A stretch of 64,000 nucleotides of DNA from Zoogloea sp041911615 (GTDB lineage Bacteria > Pseudomonadota > Gammaproteobacteria > Burkholderiales > Rhodocyclaceae): positions 1-64,000 of the forward strand of contig NZ_JAYROR010000099.1 of assembly GCF_041911615.1 (NCBI RefSeq), written 5' to 3'. Made by a program: the position numbers and the translations under genes. The notes beneath the pieces were generated by a model that did no database searches, had not been told where the DNA came from, and was given only the letters and a program-made list of their open reading frames with translations. How positions within the stretch are numbered: the stretch's first letter is position 1; each line of letters opens with the position of its first letter. Positions 22,529 to 32,628 of the stretch are shown piece after piece.

Positions 22529-23458
22529 TCAGAAGTAGCGGCGCAGATCCATGCCGCCGTAGAGCGAGGCGACCTGGTTCGCGTAGCCGTTGAAGGGCAA
22601 CGTCTTGCGCTTGGCGAACTCGCCGATGCGTCGCTCGGTGGCCTGGCTCCAGCGCGGGTGGTCCACCTCGGGATTGACGTTGGCGTAAAAGCCGTACTCG
22701 GACGGCCCGGCCTTCATCCAGGCCGTGAGCGGCTGCTTTTCGACGAGGCGAATGGCAACGATCGACTTGGCGCCCTTGAAGCCGTATTTCCACGGCACCA
22801 CCAGCCGGATCGGCGCGCCATTCTGAACCGGTAGCGCCTCGCCGAACAGCCCCACCGCGAGCAACGTCAGCGGATGCTGCGCTTCGTCGAGGCGCAGGCC
22901 TTCGACGTAGGGCCAGTCGAGCACGCCGCGGGTCATCGTGGCGCGGTCGTAGTGACTGACGAATTCCACGTAGCGGGCGCTGCCCTGCGGCTCCACCTGC
23001 CGCAGCAGCGCCGCCAGCGGAAAACCGGCCCAGGGAATCACCATCGACCAGCCCTCGACGCAGCGCATACGGTAAATGCGCTCCTCCAGCGGTGCGAGCT
23101 TGAGCAGGTCGTCGATGCCGAAGGTGCGCGGCTTGTTCACCAAGCCCTCGACGCGCAGCTGCCAGGGCGCGGGCTTCAGGCGGAAGGTGTTCTCGGCCGG
23201 GTCGGCCTTGTCGGTGCCCAGCTCGTAGAAATTGTTGTAACTGGTCACCGCGCGCCGCGAGGTGGGCGGCTCGGTGGTGCTCAGCGGGCTGGCCGCCAGC
23301 GGACCCAGACTACCCGCCGCGGCGTGCGTGACGGAGGCGGGGAGCGCCGCGGCCAGCGTCAGCGCGCTCGCCTGTGTCATGAACTGGCGGCGGCTGCGGT
23401 AGTGGGCCGGATCGGTGATCTCGGAAGGCAGGATGTCGGCGGGGCGACGGATCAGCAT
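22529..23458 (-). CDS. msrP: Protein-methionine-sulfoxide reductase catalytic subunit MsrP
   Basis: MsrP (309 residues) is the periplasmic molybdoenzyme that repairs oxidised methionine in envelope proteins. A twin-arginine leader is present (SRRQFM at residues 22-27, hydrophobic stretch, THAAAG). The molybdenum ligand Cys133 lies in the signature YRMRCVEGWSM. The C-terminal part contains PIRLVVPWKYGFK and TAWMKAGPSEYGFYANVNP, characteristic of YedY. Start ATG 23458 has GAGG 7 bases upstream and gives the usual N-terminus. It forms the msrPQ operon, and mogA 2 kb away contributes to its cofactor. Confidence 0.96.
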   Translation of the reverse strand: MLIRRPADILPSEITDPAHYRSRRQFMTQASALTLAAALPASVTHAAAGSLGPLAASPLSTTEPPTSRRAVTSYNNFYELGTDKADPAENTFRLKPAPWQLRVEGLVNKPRTFGIDDLLKLAPLEERIYRMRCVEGWSMVIPWAGFPLAALLRQVEPQGSARYVEFVSHYDRATMTRGVLDWPYVEGLRLDEAQHPLTLLAVGLFGEALPVQNGAPIRLVVPWKYGFKGAKSIVAIRLVEKQPLTAWMKAGPSEYGFYANVNPEVDHPRWSQATERRIGEFAKRKTLPFNGYANQVASLYGGMDLRRYF

Positions 23459-23761
23459 GGGGTGGTCCTCGAAAACGTCCAGAGCGGTAGACGCGCCAGC
23501 GGGGCGGAAATTACACCGCCGCCGGAAATATTTTCGCAAGCGTCCGGCAGTTCGACTGCCGGCCTGACGACTTCGTTTCGCCTTGCGTCGTGGCGGGGCG
23601 GCTCGCGTCGAGCGCCTAGCAGGTGCCAAGCCGACTCTGCTAAACTCGGCGACTGTTCAAGGTATGCCGCACGCTGCCGTCAACCCGGGCTTCACCCAGT
23701 TCGGGACGCGGGCTTCGCGAGCCTGTACCCGTTTTCGCCAAGCCTGATTCCGGTCTTTTCC
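23459..23761. other. Divergent intergenic region msrP / surE
   Basis: 303 bases without a supported gene. A possible TAAACT -10 for surE lies near 23642-23647. No operator-like palindrome stands out. The surE ATG lacks a good Shine-Dalgarno. Confidence 0.4.
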
Positions 23762-24505
23762 ATGCGCATCCTGCTCTCCAACGACGACGGTTACTTTGCC
23801 CCCGGCCTGCAGGCCCTGGCTGCGGCCCTTTCCCAGGTCGGCAAGATCGAGGTGGTCGCGCCCGAGCGGGATCGCAGCGGCGCCAGCAACTCCCTGACCC
23901 TCGATCGTCCGCTGTCGCTGCGCAAGGCGGCCAGCGGCTTTCACTATGTCAATGGCACGCCGACCGACTGTGTTCACCTGGCCGTCACCGGTATGCTGGA
24001 CGAATTGCCGGACATGGTGGTGTCGGGCATCAACCACGGCGCCAACATGGGCGACGACACGATTTACTCGGGTACCGTCGCTGCCGCCACCGAAGGTTTT
24101 CTGCTCGGCGTGCCGGCCATCGCCATTTCCCTCGTCGCCAAAGGGGCGTCCGATTTCGGCACCGCGGCGCGCATCGCCCGCGAACTGGTCGAGCGTTTCC
24201 AGCGCGACCCGGTTCGCCAGCCGACCCTGCTCAACGTCAATGTGCCCGATCTGCCCTACGCGCAGCTCAAGGGCATTCAGGTGACGCGCCTGGGCAAACG
24301 CCACAAGGCCGAGCCCACCATCAAGTCGGTCACGCCGCGGGGCGACACCGTTTACTGGGTCGGCGCTGCCGGCAGTGCCCAGGACGCCGGCGAGGGCACC
24401 GATTTCCACGCCGTCGCCAACGGTTATGTTTCCGTCACCCCCCTGCAGATCGATCTGACCCATAATGGGCAGATTGCCGGTATCCGCGACTGGTTGGGCA
24501 AATGA
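23762..24505 (+). CDS. surE: 5'/3'-nucleotidase SurE
   Basis: SurE (247 residues) is a metal-dependent nucleoside 5'/3'-monophosphatase and exopolyphosphatase linked to stationary-phase survival. The metal site is set by NDDG at residues 7-10 and by SGINHGANMGDDTIYSGTVAAA near residue 93. YVNGTPTDCVHLAV is also typical. Start ATG 23762 gives the canonical MRILLSNDDG; an open frame reaching far upstream is antisense to msrP. Its stop overlaps pcm (ATGA), beginning the conserved surE-pcm-nlpD-rpoS cluster. Confidence 0.96.
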   Translation: MRILLSNDDGYFAPGLQALAAALSQVGKIEVVAPERDRSGASNSLTLDRPLSLRKAASGFHYVNGTPTDCVHLAVTGMLDELPDMVVSGINHGANMGDDTIYSGTVAAATEGFLLGVPAIAISLVAKGASDFGTAARIARELVERFQRDPVRQPTLLNVNVPDLPYAQLKGIQVTRLGKRHKAEPTIKSVTPRGDTVYWVGAAGSAQDAGEGTDFHAVANGYVSVTPLQIDLTHNGQIAGIRDWLGK

Positions 24506-25161
24506 CCAGCGAGGTCCTGCGCGTCGCCCTCCAGACCGCCCAGCGTGCCCGCGCGCGCATGGTTGAACGCCTGCGCGAGCAGGGCGTGCGTGACGAAAAG
24601 GTGCTGGCGGCGATGATGGCGGTGCCGCGCCACCTGTTCGTCGAGGAGGCCCTGGCCTCCCGTGCCTACGAAGACACCGCGCTGCCGCTGGGGCTGCAGC
24701 AGACCATCTCGCAGCCCTTCGTGGTGGCGCGGATGATCGAATTGCTCCGTGCCGGCCGCGAACTCGGCAAGACGCTGGAGGTCGGAACCGGCTGCGGTTA
24801 CCAGGCGGCGGTGCTGTCCCATGTCGCCACCGAGGTGTATTCGGTCGAACGGCTGCGTCCGCTGCTGGATCGGGCACGCGACAACCTGCGCCACCTGCGC
24901 CTGCCCAACGTCCGTCTGAAACATGCGGACGGTAGCGTCGGCCTCAAGGAAGCGGCCCCGTTCGACACGATCATCGTCGCCGCTGCCGCACCCAAGGTGC
25001 CGCCGGCCCTCACCGAGCAGCTCGCCGAAGGCGGCCGTCTGATCCTCCCGGTGGGCGCCGCGGACCAGAATCTGGTGCTGATCGAGCGCACCAGCCGCGG
25101 CCTCCGAGAAACACGCCTGAGTGCAGTGCGCTTCGTCCCGCTGCTGCCGGGCACTGAATGA
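24502..25161 (+). CDS. pcm: Protein-L-isoaspartate O-methyltransferase
   Basis: Pcm (219 residues) repairs isoaspartyl damage in ageing proteins using SAM. The SAM loop is LEVGTGCGYQAAVLS near residue 94. Family motifs include VPRHLFVEE near 40, TISQPFVVARM near 73 and GGRLILPVG near 178. It is coupled at both ends by ATGA overlaps, with surE upstream and nlpD downstream, a textbook arrangement. A role in stationary phase agrees with the neighbouring rpoS. Confidence 0.96.
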   Translation: MTSEVLRVALQTAQRARARMVERLREQGVRDEKVLAAMMAVPRHLFVEEALASRAYEDTALPLGLQQTISQPFVVARMIELLRAGRELGKTLEVGTGCGYQAAVLSHVATEVYSVERLRPLLDRARDNLRHLRLPNVRLKHADGSVGLKEAAPFDTIIVAAAAPKVPPALTEQLAEGGRLILPVGAADQNLVLIERTSRGLRETRLSAVRFVPLLPGTE

Positions 25162-26153
25162 TTGACCCCGAACGCATGATGTTGTCCCGTTTCAGTCTCA
25201 CCAGCGTCCTGATCGCCCTCGCGGTGACGGGTTGTGCCACCAAGTCGCCGGCCCCGGTCTCCGAACGTACCCGTCCGGGCAGCGCGTCGTCGCCTGCCGC
25301 CGAGCCGCCGGCCCCACCCCGGGTGGCGCGCCCCGGTTATTACATCGTCAAGCCCGGCGACACGCTGATCCGCATCGCGCTCGACCACGGCCAGAACTAC
25401 CGCGACATCGCTGCCTGGAGTGGCCTCGAGAATCCCAACTTGATCGAAGTCGGCCAGGAATTGCGGGTGCGCCCGCCCGAGTCTGGCGTGGTGGTCCGGC
25501 CGGTCACCGCGCCGGGCGTCGAGGTCCGTCCGGTGACGCCGCCGGGTGGCGCCGCCGCCGCGCCGGTCGCCGGCGACGGCGTGCGGCGCGAGCCCAAGGG
25601 GGGCAAGGTGCCGTATTCGGAGCAGGCCTGGGCCCAAGCTCAGAAGCCCGAGGCGCCCGTCGCAGTGGCGAAGGTCGAGGCCAAGCCTGAGCCGAAGCCC
25701 GTCGAGCCCAAACCCGAACCCAAGCTCGTCGAGCCGAAGCCCGAACCCAAGGTGGTCGACACCAAGCCCGAGCCAGCCGGCGGGGACAAGATCGACTGGG
25801 CATGGCCCACGTCGGGCAAGGTCATTGCGGGTTTCAACGACACTTCGAGCAAGGGTGTCGACCTTTCCGGCAAGCTGGGCGATCCGGTGCTGGCCGCAGC
25901 GGGCGGTCGCGTCGTTTATGCCGGCACGGGTTTGCGTGGATATGGCAAACTGGTGATCGTGAAGCACGACAACAGCTTCCTCAGCGCCTACGCCCACAAC
26001 CAGACCTTGCTGGTCAAGGAGGGGCAGGCGGTGACGAAGGGACAGAAAATCGCCGAACTCGGCGACACGGACAGCGATCGACCCAAGTTGCACTTCGAGA
26101 TCCGCCGGCAGGGCAAGCCTGTCGATCCGGGCAAGTTCCTCCCGCCTCGCTGA
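25158..26153 (+). CDS. nlpD: NlpD-type lipoprotein: LysM plus degenerate M23 domain
   Basis: This 331-residue outer-membrane lipoprotein activates cell-wall amidases during division in relatives. A lipobox VTGC follows a signal helix. A LysM domain (about 55-105, YIVKPGDTLIRIA) is followed by a Pro/Val linker and a repeat-like stretch of E-P-K-P/E-P-K-V units (about 175-205). The C-terminal M23 domain (about 215-331) is degenerate: the metal motif HxxxD is SKGVDL and HxH is KLHFE, so zinc binding is lost as in NlpD/EnvC activators. It overlaps pcm by ATGA. A promoter for rpoS is commonly inside this gene in proteobacteria. Confidence 0.93.
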   Translation: MIDPERMMLSRFSLTSVLIALAVTGCATKSPAPVSERTRPGSASSPAAEPPAPPRVARPGYYIVKPGDTLIRIALDHGQNYRDIAAWSGLENPNLIEVGQELRVRPPESGVVVRPVTAPGVEVRPVTPPGGAAAAPVAGDGVRREPKGGKVPYSEQAWAQAQKPEAPVAVAKVEAKPEPKPVEPKPEPKLVEPKPEPKVVDTKPEPAGGDKIDWAWPTSGKVIAGFNDTSSKGVDLSGKLGDPVLAAAGGRVVYAGTGLRGYGKLVIVKHDNSFLSAYAHNQTLLVKEGQAVTKGQKIAELGDTDSDRPKLHFEIRRQGKPVDPGKFLPPR

Positions 26154-26177
26154 TTTTCCGGCGCAGCGCGACAGTGC

Positions 26178-26234
26178 GGCGAAGGTGGGTTCGAGTCGGT
26201 TAGTACGACTATAGACGCCGGATGCCACCTTTGC
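26178..26234 (+). promoter_or_regulatory. Structured leader/hairpin upstream of rpoS
   Basis: GGCGAAGGTGG (26178-26188) pairs with CCACCTTTGCC (26224-26234), an 11-bp stem with one G-T pair. Inside is a second hairpin, AGTCG-GTTAGTA-CGACT. GGCTTTTGGG follows. It could be a weak nlpD terminator or a folded rpoS 5' leader; it ends 84 bases before the rpoS ATG. Confidence 0.55.
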
Positions 26235-26318
26235 CGGCTTTTGGGTGGCGACCGGACGGACGACAGGCTCCTCGGCGGCCTGTCGGTGTTTCTCCCCTGA
26301 CCCTGCAGCGAGGACTCC

Positions 26319-27257
26319 ATGTACGATCCGGCAGTGCCTGAGGAACTGGATAGCACCGAACCGGACATGCCGCCGGAAGTCGAGGTCTTCCTCGAAGCGC
26401 CAACGGTCTCGGCGGCCGACACCGAATTCCTGGGTGACGTCACCCAGCTCTACCTGAACGAGATCGGCGTCAATCCGCTGCTCACCGCCGACGAGGAGCT
26501 CGCCTTGTCGCGTCAGGTGCGCCAGGGCAATTTCTCGGCGCGCCAGACGATGATCGAGCGCAACCTGCGCCTCGTCGTCAATATCGCCAAGCACTACCTC
26601 AACCGCGGCATTCCGCTCCTCGATCTGGTCGAGGAGGGCAATCTCGGCCTGATTCACGCCCTCGAGAAGTTCGACCCGGAACGCGGTTTTCGCTTCTCGA
26701 CCTACGCCACCTGGTGGATTCGCCAGAACATCGAGCGCGCGATCATGAATCAGTCGCGCACCATCCGCCTGCCGGTGCACGTGGTGAAGGAGCTCAATCA
26801 GGTCCTGCGCTGCCAGCGCCAGCTCGAGGCGGCCAGCAACGGCGACACGACCGTCGAGGATGTAGCCCGGACCCTCGAACGGCCGGTCGAGGACGTGCGG
26901 GCGATCCTGGCCCTCAACGAGCACACCGCGTCCCTCGACGCGCCGCTGGATATCGATCCGACCCTGTCCATCGGCGAATCCCTCGCCGACGAGGATGCCG
27001 AGACGCCCGACCTGCAGATCCACGACCTGGAAGTCGAAACCCTGGTCCGCGACTGGATCGGCCAGCTCAGCGAGAAGCAGCGTCTGGTGATCCGTTACCG
27101 CTACGGCATCGACGAGTGCGAGGTGCAGACCCTCGAGGAACTCGCCGACAGCCTGGAGCTGACCCGCGAGCGGGTACGCCAGATCCAGCTCGAGGCGCTG
27201 GGTCAGTTGCGGCGCATCATCAAGCGTCGCGGCGTGTCCAAGGACGTGCTGCTCTGA
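26319..27257 (+). CDS. rpoS: RNA polymerase sigma factor RpoS (sigma-38)
   Basis: RpoS (312 residues) is the general stress and stationary-phase sigma factor. An acidic, variable region 1.1 of about 45 residues is followed by region 1.2 (DVTQLYLNEIG), region 2 (NLRLVVNIAKHYLNRG; FRFSTYATWWIRQNIERAI), region 3 and the region 4 helix-turn-helix (LEELADSLELTRERVRQIQLEAL). The DLVEEGN motif and the position behind nlpD distinguish it from RpoD and RpoH. A GCGAGGA SD precedes the ATG. Expression likely comes from nlpD-internal and surE promoters, with the leader hairpin a possible control point. Confidence 0.96.
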   Translation: MYDPAVPEELDSTEPDMPPEVEVFLEAPTVSAADTEFLGDVTQLYLNEIGVNPLLTADEELALSRQVRQGNFSARQTMIERNLRLVVNIAKHYLNRGIPLLDLVEEGNLGLIHALEKFDPERGFRFSTYATWWIRQNIERAIMNQSRTIRLPVHVVKELNQVLRCQRQLEAASNGDTTVEDVARTLERPVEDVRAILALNEHTASLDAPLDIDPTLSIGESLADEDAETPDLQIHDLEVETLVRDWIGQLSEKQRLVIRYRYGIDECEVQTLEELADSLELTRERVRQIQLEALGQLRRIIKRRGVSKDVLL

Positions 27258-27284
27258 TTGCCTCCATTCCCTGAAAGACCGAGG

Positions 27285-27638
27285 ATGAGCGAAACCATTC
27301 GCGTGTATCACAACGCCCGCTGCAGCAAGAGCCGCGGGGCCTGTCAGCTGCTGGAAGAAAGAGGGGCGCCGCTGGAGGTGATCGAATACCTCAAGTCGCC
27401 GCCGAGTCGTGCCGAGCTGGCCGATCTGCTCAAGAAACTCGGGCTGCCTGCCGAGGCCATCGTACGCAAGGGCGAGGCGATTTATAAATCCGATTTCCAG
27501 GGCCGCAACCTGAGCGAGGACGACTGGCTCGATGCGTTGGTCGCGCATCCCATCCTCATCGAACGGCCCATCGCGGTGCGCGGGGACCGGGCCGTGATCG
27601 GGCGCCCGCCCGAGAACGTGCTGGCGCTTCTCGATTGA
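27285..27638 (+). CDS. ArsC-family protein, YfgD type
   Basis: A 117-residue thioredoxin-fold protein of the ArsC family. The redox cysteine is in YHNARCSKSRGA (Cys12 region), and the ERPI...RGDRAVIGRPPENVL ending is typical of YfgD/ArsC. The pattern CSKSR matches YfgD rather than plasmid arsenate reductases (CGTSR). Whether it reduces arsenate is uncertain. There is no ars regulator or efflux pump nearby. The ATG at 27285 has GAGG upstream; an earlier in-frame ATG at 27258 lacks support. It follows rpoS by 27 bases. Confidence 0.85.
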   Translation: MSETIRVYHNARCSKSRGACQLLEERGAPLEVIEYLKSPPSRAELADLLKKLGLPAEAIVRKGEAIYKSDFQGRNLSEDDWLDALVAHPILIERPIAVRGDRAVIGRPPENVLALLD

Positions 27639-27663
27639 TCGTCCGCGGGCCCGCCCGCGCGTC

Positions 27664-28689
27664 TTAGCGCTTGCCGAACAGGGCCGCCGTTCGCGCGGCC
27701 TTCACCGCTTCGCCTAGCTGGAACACCGACATCGCGTAAAAGCTGCTGCGGTTGTAGCGGGTGATCACGTAGAAATTCTGGTAGCCGAGCCAGTATTCGC
27801 TGTCCTCGCCGGGCGTGACCAGTTCGACGAAGGCTGCCTTGCCGGCCGGCGTGGTGCCGTCGGCGGTCCGCACGCCCTTCGCGGCGAGGGCGGCGGCATC
27901 GAAGGCCGGGGTGATGTCGTTGGCGATCAACGGCGGCAGCTCGGCATCGTCGGCCACGCTGGCGCGCACGGCCACCGGCGCACCGGCCTCCCAGCCATGC
28001 ATCTGCATGTAGCGCGCCACGCTACCGATGGCATCGGCCGGGCTTCCGAGCAGGTCGATCTGTCCGTCGCCGTCGAAATCCACCGCGAAGTTGCGCACGC
28101 TGCTGGGCAGGAATTGAGGCAGGCCGAGGGCGCCGGCGTACGAGCCCTGGTAGTCGAGCGGGTCGCGATGCTGTTCGCGGGCCATCAGCAGCAGGGCTTC
28201 GAGTTCGCCCCGGAACAGCTCGGCGCGGCGGGGATAGTCGAAGGCCAGCGTCGATAGCGCCGACAGGGCCTGGAAGTTGCCGGTGTTGCGGCCATAGATC
28301 GTCTCGACGCCGATGATGCCGACGATGATTTCTTCCGGTACGCCGTATTTTTCGCTCGCTGCCTTGATCGTGTCCTGGTGGCGGTTCCAGAAGGCGACGC
28401 CGGCCTTGATGCGCACCGGCTCGATGAAGCGGCTGCGGTAGCGCTGCCATGAGCGCACGCCGGGGTCCTTGGGCGGCGAGATGTACTTGATGACTGACGG
28501 CAGGTATTCGGCGCGGCGGAAGACGTAGGTCAGCGCATCTTTGTCGAAGCCATGCTTTTGTTGCATCTCCTCGATGAACTGCTGGGCTTCGGGCCGGTCG
28601 GCGTAGCGTTCGGCGGCGTGGCCGGTGCCGGCGGCGAGCCCGGCGAGCAGGAGCGGCACGAGGCGCAGGCGGAACAGGGAAATCTTCAT
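27664..28689 (-). CDS. mltB: Lytic murein transglycosylase B (MltB family)
   Basis: This 341-residue periplasmic enzyme cleaves the MurNAc-GlcNAc bond to form 1,6-anhydro ends. A cleavable signal peptide spans about residues 1-26 (GTGHAAERY), with no lipobox, so it is soluble unlike E. coli MltB. The catalytic Glu is in GIIGVETIYGRNTG near residue 130. FQALSALSTLAFDYPRR and QGSYAGALGLPQFLPSS confirm SLT family 3. Its ATG overlaps the tgpA stop (ATGA), so it is the last gene of the moxR operon. The frame continues far upstream over tgpA, but that is a shadow. Confidence 0.94.
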   Translation of the reverse strand: MKISLFRLRLVPLLLAGLAAGTGHAAERYADRPEAQQFIEEMQQKHGFDKDALTYVFRRAEYLPSVIKYISPPKDPGVRSWQRYRSRFIEPVRIKAGVAFWNRHQDTIKAASEKYGVPEEIIVGIIGVETIYGRNTGNFQALSALSTLAFDYPRRAELFRGELEALLLMAREQHRDPLDYQGSYAGALGLPQFLPSSVRNFAVDFDGDGQIDLLGSPADAIGSVARYMQMHGWEAGAPVAVRASVADDAELPPLIANDITPAFDAAALAAKGVRTADGTTPAGKAAFVELVTPGEDSEYWLGYQNFYVITRYNRSSFYAMSVFQLGEAVKAARTAALFGKR

Positions 28690-30617
28690 CGGGGGTGGAA
28701 AGTTCGGGTGGATTGGTGAAAGCGTCGCAGGCGCGCCGGGTCCGGGCCTGACGCGCCGTAGCGCAGGCGGGCGTAGTCGGTGGCGATGGCGGTCAGGGCG
28801 TCGGCCAGATCCGGGCGGGCGCGGGCGACGCGTCCGGCGTAGTCGAGCGGGCCTTCCCAGTCGCGACGGGCAAGGCCGACGGCAGCGAGACGGGCGCAGA
28901 CCCGATTCCAGCCGCGATCGATGGCGTCGCCGGCGCGGTGCCGGCGCAGCGCCCAAAGAGTAAGTCCGCTCATCACGACCGCGCAGCCACCGGCCATCAG
29001 GGCGGCGATGGTCTGCCAGTCGGGTTCGCCGAAGCCGAGGCCGGCGAGCAGGGCGCGCTGGCGGGCCGGATTGTACCCGAGAACCCATTGGTTCCAGCGG
29101 TTGTTGAGGGCGTCGAGGCGGTCGCGCAGGCCGTGTAGCCAGGCCAGATCGGCGCGTACCAGCAGCGGCAGGCGGGCACTGTCGGGCAGGGCGGCGGCGA
29201 TGCCGCTCTGGATGCGCTGCGGGGCGCTGGCGGCCGTCGGGTCGATGCGCAGCCAGCCCTGGCCGGCGAGCCAGACCTCGGCCCAGGCGTGGGCGTCGGA
29301 CTGACGCACGACGAGGCTGCCGTCCACCGGGTTGATTTCTCCGCCCTGGTAGCCCGTGACGACGCGGGCGGGCACGCCGGCGGCGCGCAGGGTGACGACG
29401 AAGGCGGCGGCGAAGTGCTCGCAAAAGCCCTGGCGGGTGTCGAAGAGGAAGCTGTCCACGTCGTCGCGACCCAGAGGCAGCGGTTCGAGGGTGTAGCGGA
29501 GGCGGCTGCGCTGGAAGTGTTCGATGGCGAGCGTCGGGATGTCGGCCGCGGCGTTGGCGCGCGCGCGAAGCTGGCGGCCGAGGTCGACGGTGCGTGGATT
29601 GCTGCCGGCGGGCAGGGCGAGGGCCTCGCGCAGGGAGGCGGCGTCTTCGTCGCGGCCGACCGGGGTGTGGGGGTAGGACACCAGCTCGATGCGGCGCAGG
29701 CTGTTCACCGGCTCGCGGGCGAGTAGCTGGTAATCCGTCGAGTAGCCCAGCCCCGGAACCACGGCCGGGAAGTCGAGGGCCAGCAGCCAGCGCGCGTTGT
29801 TGGGGCTGAGCGTGGTGGCGTAGGGGTAGGCGACGCCCTGTGGTCGGTAGGCCGGTTGGTCGTTCACCCGCAGCGGACCCGCGCGCCAGGTGCGGCCGTC
29901 GAAGCGGGCAAGCACCGGACCGCGCCAGTAGCGTTCGGACGGGGGCGGCGGTTCGCCGGAGAAGTCGACCCGGAAGGCGATCTCGGACGATTCGCTGAGA
30001 CGCGCCAGATCGCCCGGCGCCATGCTCTCGGACAGGCCGCTGCGGGCGAAGGCGTCGCTCGGCAGGCCCCACAGGGGGCCCTGCACGCGGGGAAACAGCA
30101 CGAACAGCACGAGCATCAGCGGCACGGCCTGGGCGACGAGGCGAGCGGCGTCGCCGGCGCGGCGGCGCAGGCTGGCCGGTGATCCCTGCAGCGCCAGCAG
30201 GCTGGCGAAGCTGGCGACGGTGCCCAGCAGGGCGAGGCCGGCGATGGCCATGTCCTGCCGGTAGAAGAATTGGGCGAGCTGCATGAAGCAGCACAGCAGG
30301 ACGACCGCGCGGCCGTCGCGCACGTTGCGGGTTTCGAGCAGCTTGAGACTGAGCAGGCCGGCGAGCAGGGCAACGCCGGGCTCCTTGCCGAAGAACTGGC
30401 GGAACTCGATCAGCACGCCGGCCAGCACCGCCAGGGCCAGACCGCCGAGCAGCAGGCGCGGTGGCAGACGTCCGCCGCGCCGGTCGATGAGTGCGCGCCA
30501 GCCCAGCAGCAGCGCGCACAGCCCGCTCAGGGCCGGTGCCAGGTGCGCCGCGTGGGGCGCGAGGCTCAGCGCGGCGGCGGCGAGGAGCCAGCCGGCCTGA
30601 TCAGGACGTAGCGTCAT
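28686..30617 (-). CDS. tgpA: Transglutaminase-like TgpA family membrane protein
   Basis: A 643-residue inner-membrane protein. Five or six N-terminal helices (residues 10-180) are followed by a periplasmic transglutaminase core with a full triad: Cys399 in GFCEHFA, His443 in DAHAWAEVW, and Asp459 in RIDPT. A late transmembrane helix near residue 540 and a cytoplasmic DUF4129-like tail complete it. In Pseudomonas TgpA is essential, but its substrate is unknown. The moxR-DUF58-tgpA arrangement is conserved in many bacteria. It overlaps the DUF58 gene by 17 bases and mltB by 4. Confidence 0.92.
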   Translation of the reverse strand: MTLRPDQAGWLLAAAALSLAPHAAHLAPALSGLCALLLGWRALIDRRGGRLPPRLLLGGLALAVLAGVLIEFRQFFGKEPGVALLAGLLSLKLLETRNVRDGRAVVLLCCFMQLAQFFYRQDMAIAGLALLGTVASFASLLALQGSPASLRRRAGDAARLVAQAVPLMLVLFVLFPRVQGPLWGLPSDAFARSGLSESMAPGDLARLSESSEIAFRVDFSGEPPPPSERYWRGPVLARFDGRTWRAGPLRVNDQPAYRPQGVAYPYATTLSPNNARWLLALDFPAVVPGLGYSTDYQLLAREPVNSLRRIELVSYPHTPVGRDEDAASLREALALPAGSNPRTVDLGRQLRARANAAADIPTLAIEHFQRSRLRYTLEPLPLGRDDVDSFLFDTRQGFCEHFAAAFVVTLRAAGVPARVVTGYQGGEINPVDGSLVVRQSDAHAWAEVWLAGQGWLRIDPTAASAPQRIQSGIAAALPDSARLPLLVRADLAWLHGLRDRLDALNNRWNQWVLGYNPARQRALLAGLGFGEPDWQTIAALMAGGCAVVMSGLTLWALRRHRAGDAIDRGWNRVCARLAAVGLARRDWEGPLDYAGRVARARPDLADALTAIATDYARLRYGASGPDPARLRRFHQSTRTFHPR

Positions 30618-31577
30618 CGCGAGCGCCGAACAGCGCGAGGGCGGCGAGGCAGGTGTGGCGATGCCCCGCTCCGCGGGCCGGGGCGTACTCGATGCCGGGC
30701 AGGCGTAGCCCGTAGTCGAGCCCGGCGGCGTCGGCGTCGAGCACCCAGCGGGCGAGGCGAGCCAGACGGGCGTCGGTGCTCATGCCGGTCGGCAGGTGCT
30801 GCCAGTCGAGCCAGACCGCCTGGCTGCCCGAGCCGTCGAACGTCTTGGTGCGCCACGGGCCGCCTCGGGCGACGTGCTTCCAGGCCACATGGCGCGGCGA
30901 GTCGGCCGGTTGGTGGTGTCGCAGGCCGGCGAAGTCGTCCCGCCCGCGGCCGCCGCCGCCGCTGCCGGGGCTCGGGTCGTCGCCATGGGGCAGCGGTGGG
31001 GCGGCGCGTTCGGGGGCGGGGTAGACGAGGCAGCGCTGGTCGGGTTGGAGCAGGCTCCAGGCGCGGATCAGGCCGAGCGGATGCCGGGTCTCGAGGGTCA
31101 GCCGCGGGAGGGGCTGCCAGCCGCGACGGGTCGTCGGCAAGACGATGTCACGGGTCACGCTGGCGCCGGGCGGGATGTCGAAAGGGTCGGTCGGGTCGGC
31201 GCCCGGGCGCAACACGAGGCCCAGGCGCGCCCGTGGCCCGGGATTGGAGACGATCAGCCCGAAGCGCGCCGGCGCGCCGCAGAACACGGCCTCGCTGCGG
31301 CCCGGTGCGATGCTCAGCGCCAGCAGGTTGCGAAACGCGTGGTGGATGCTGAGCCAGGCGACGCTGCCGATCAGGAAGGTGAGGGCGAAGCCCAGGCTCA
31401 GGCCGTAGTTGATCGACGCCAGCAACATCGTCAGCAGGGTGATGCCGACGGCGAGGCCGAAGCCGGTGGGCAGCACGAAAATGCGCCGCTGGCCGAGTCG
31501 GATCGGTGCCGGTTCGGGGCCACCAACACGGAACAGCCAGCGCCGCAGGCGCTCGCGCATGGCGGCGATGCGTGTCA

Positions 31578-31578
<1 letters not shown>
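30601..31578 (-). CDS. DUF58 domain-containing protein
   Basis: A 325-residue protein with two N-terminal helices (about 35-80) and a DUF58/vWA-like region carrying the signature near GRDDFAGLRHHQPADSPRHVAWK (residues about 210-232). It is a partner of MoxR ATPases in a widespread chaperone-like system of unclear client. It starts one base into the moxR stop (TGATG) and runs into tgpA, so translation is tightly coupled. A glycine-rich insertion (about 200-208) precedes the signature. Confidence 0.9.
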
Positions 31579-32495
<917 letters not shown>

Positions 32496-32628
32496 GGCAG
32501 AGGCTTTTTTCGGCAGCGGGTTAAGTGGATAATGATTCCACAACAGCAGCCGGGCCGGGCGGCTTTGCCGACCCCGGGGCTGCAACAATCAACGCGCTTC
32601 TGCGACGTCACGCGAGAGGGGAGAGTTC

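Noticed and set aside
24798..27548. 916-codon minus-strand open frame opposite pcm-nlpD-rpoS
   Set aside because: Antisense shadow of three conserved genes in their usual order.
27664..30519. A 951-codon protein ending in MltB
   Set aside because: Only the last 341 codons are MltB, beginning with a signal peptide; the rest is an Arg/Pro-rich frame over tgpA.
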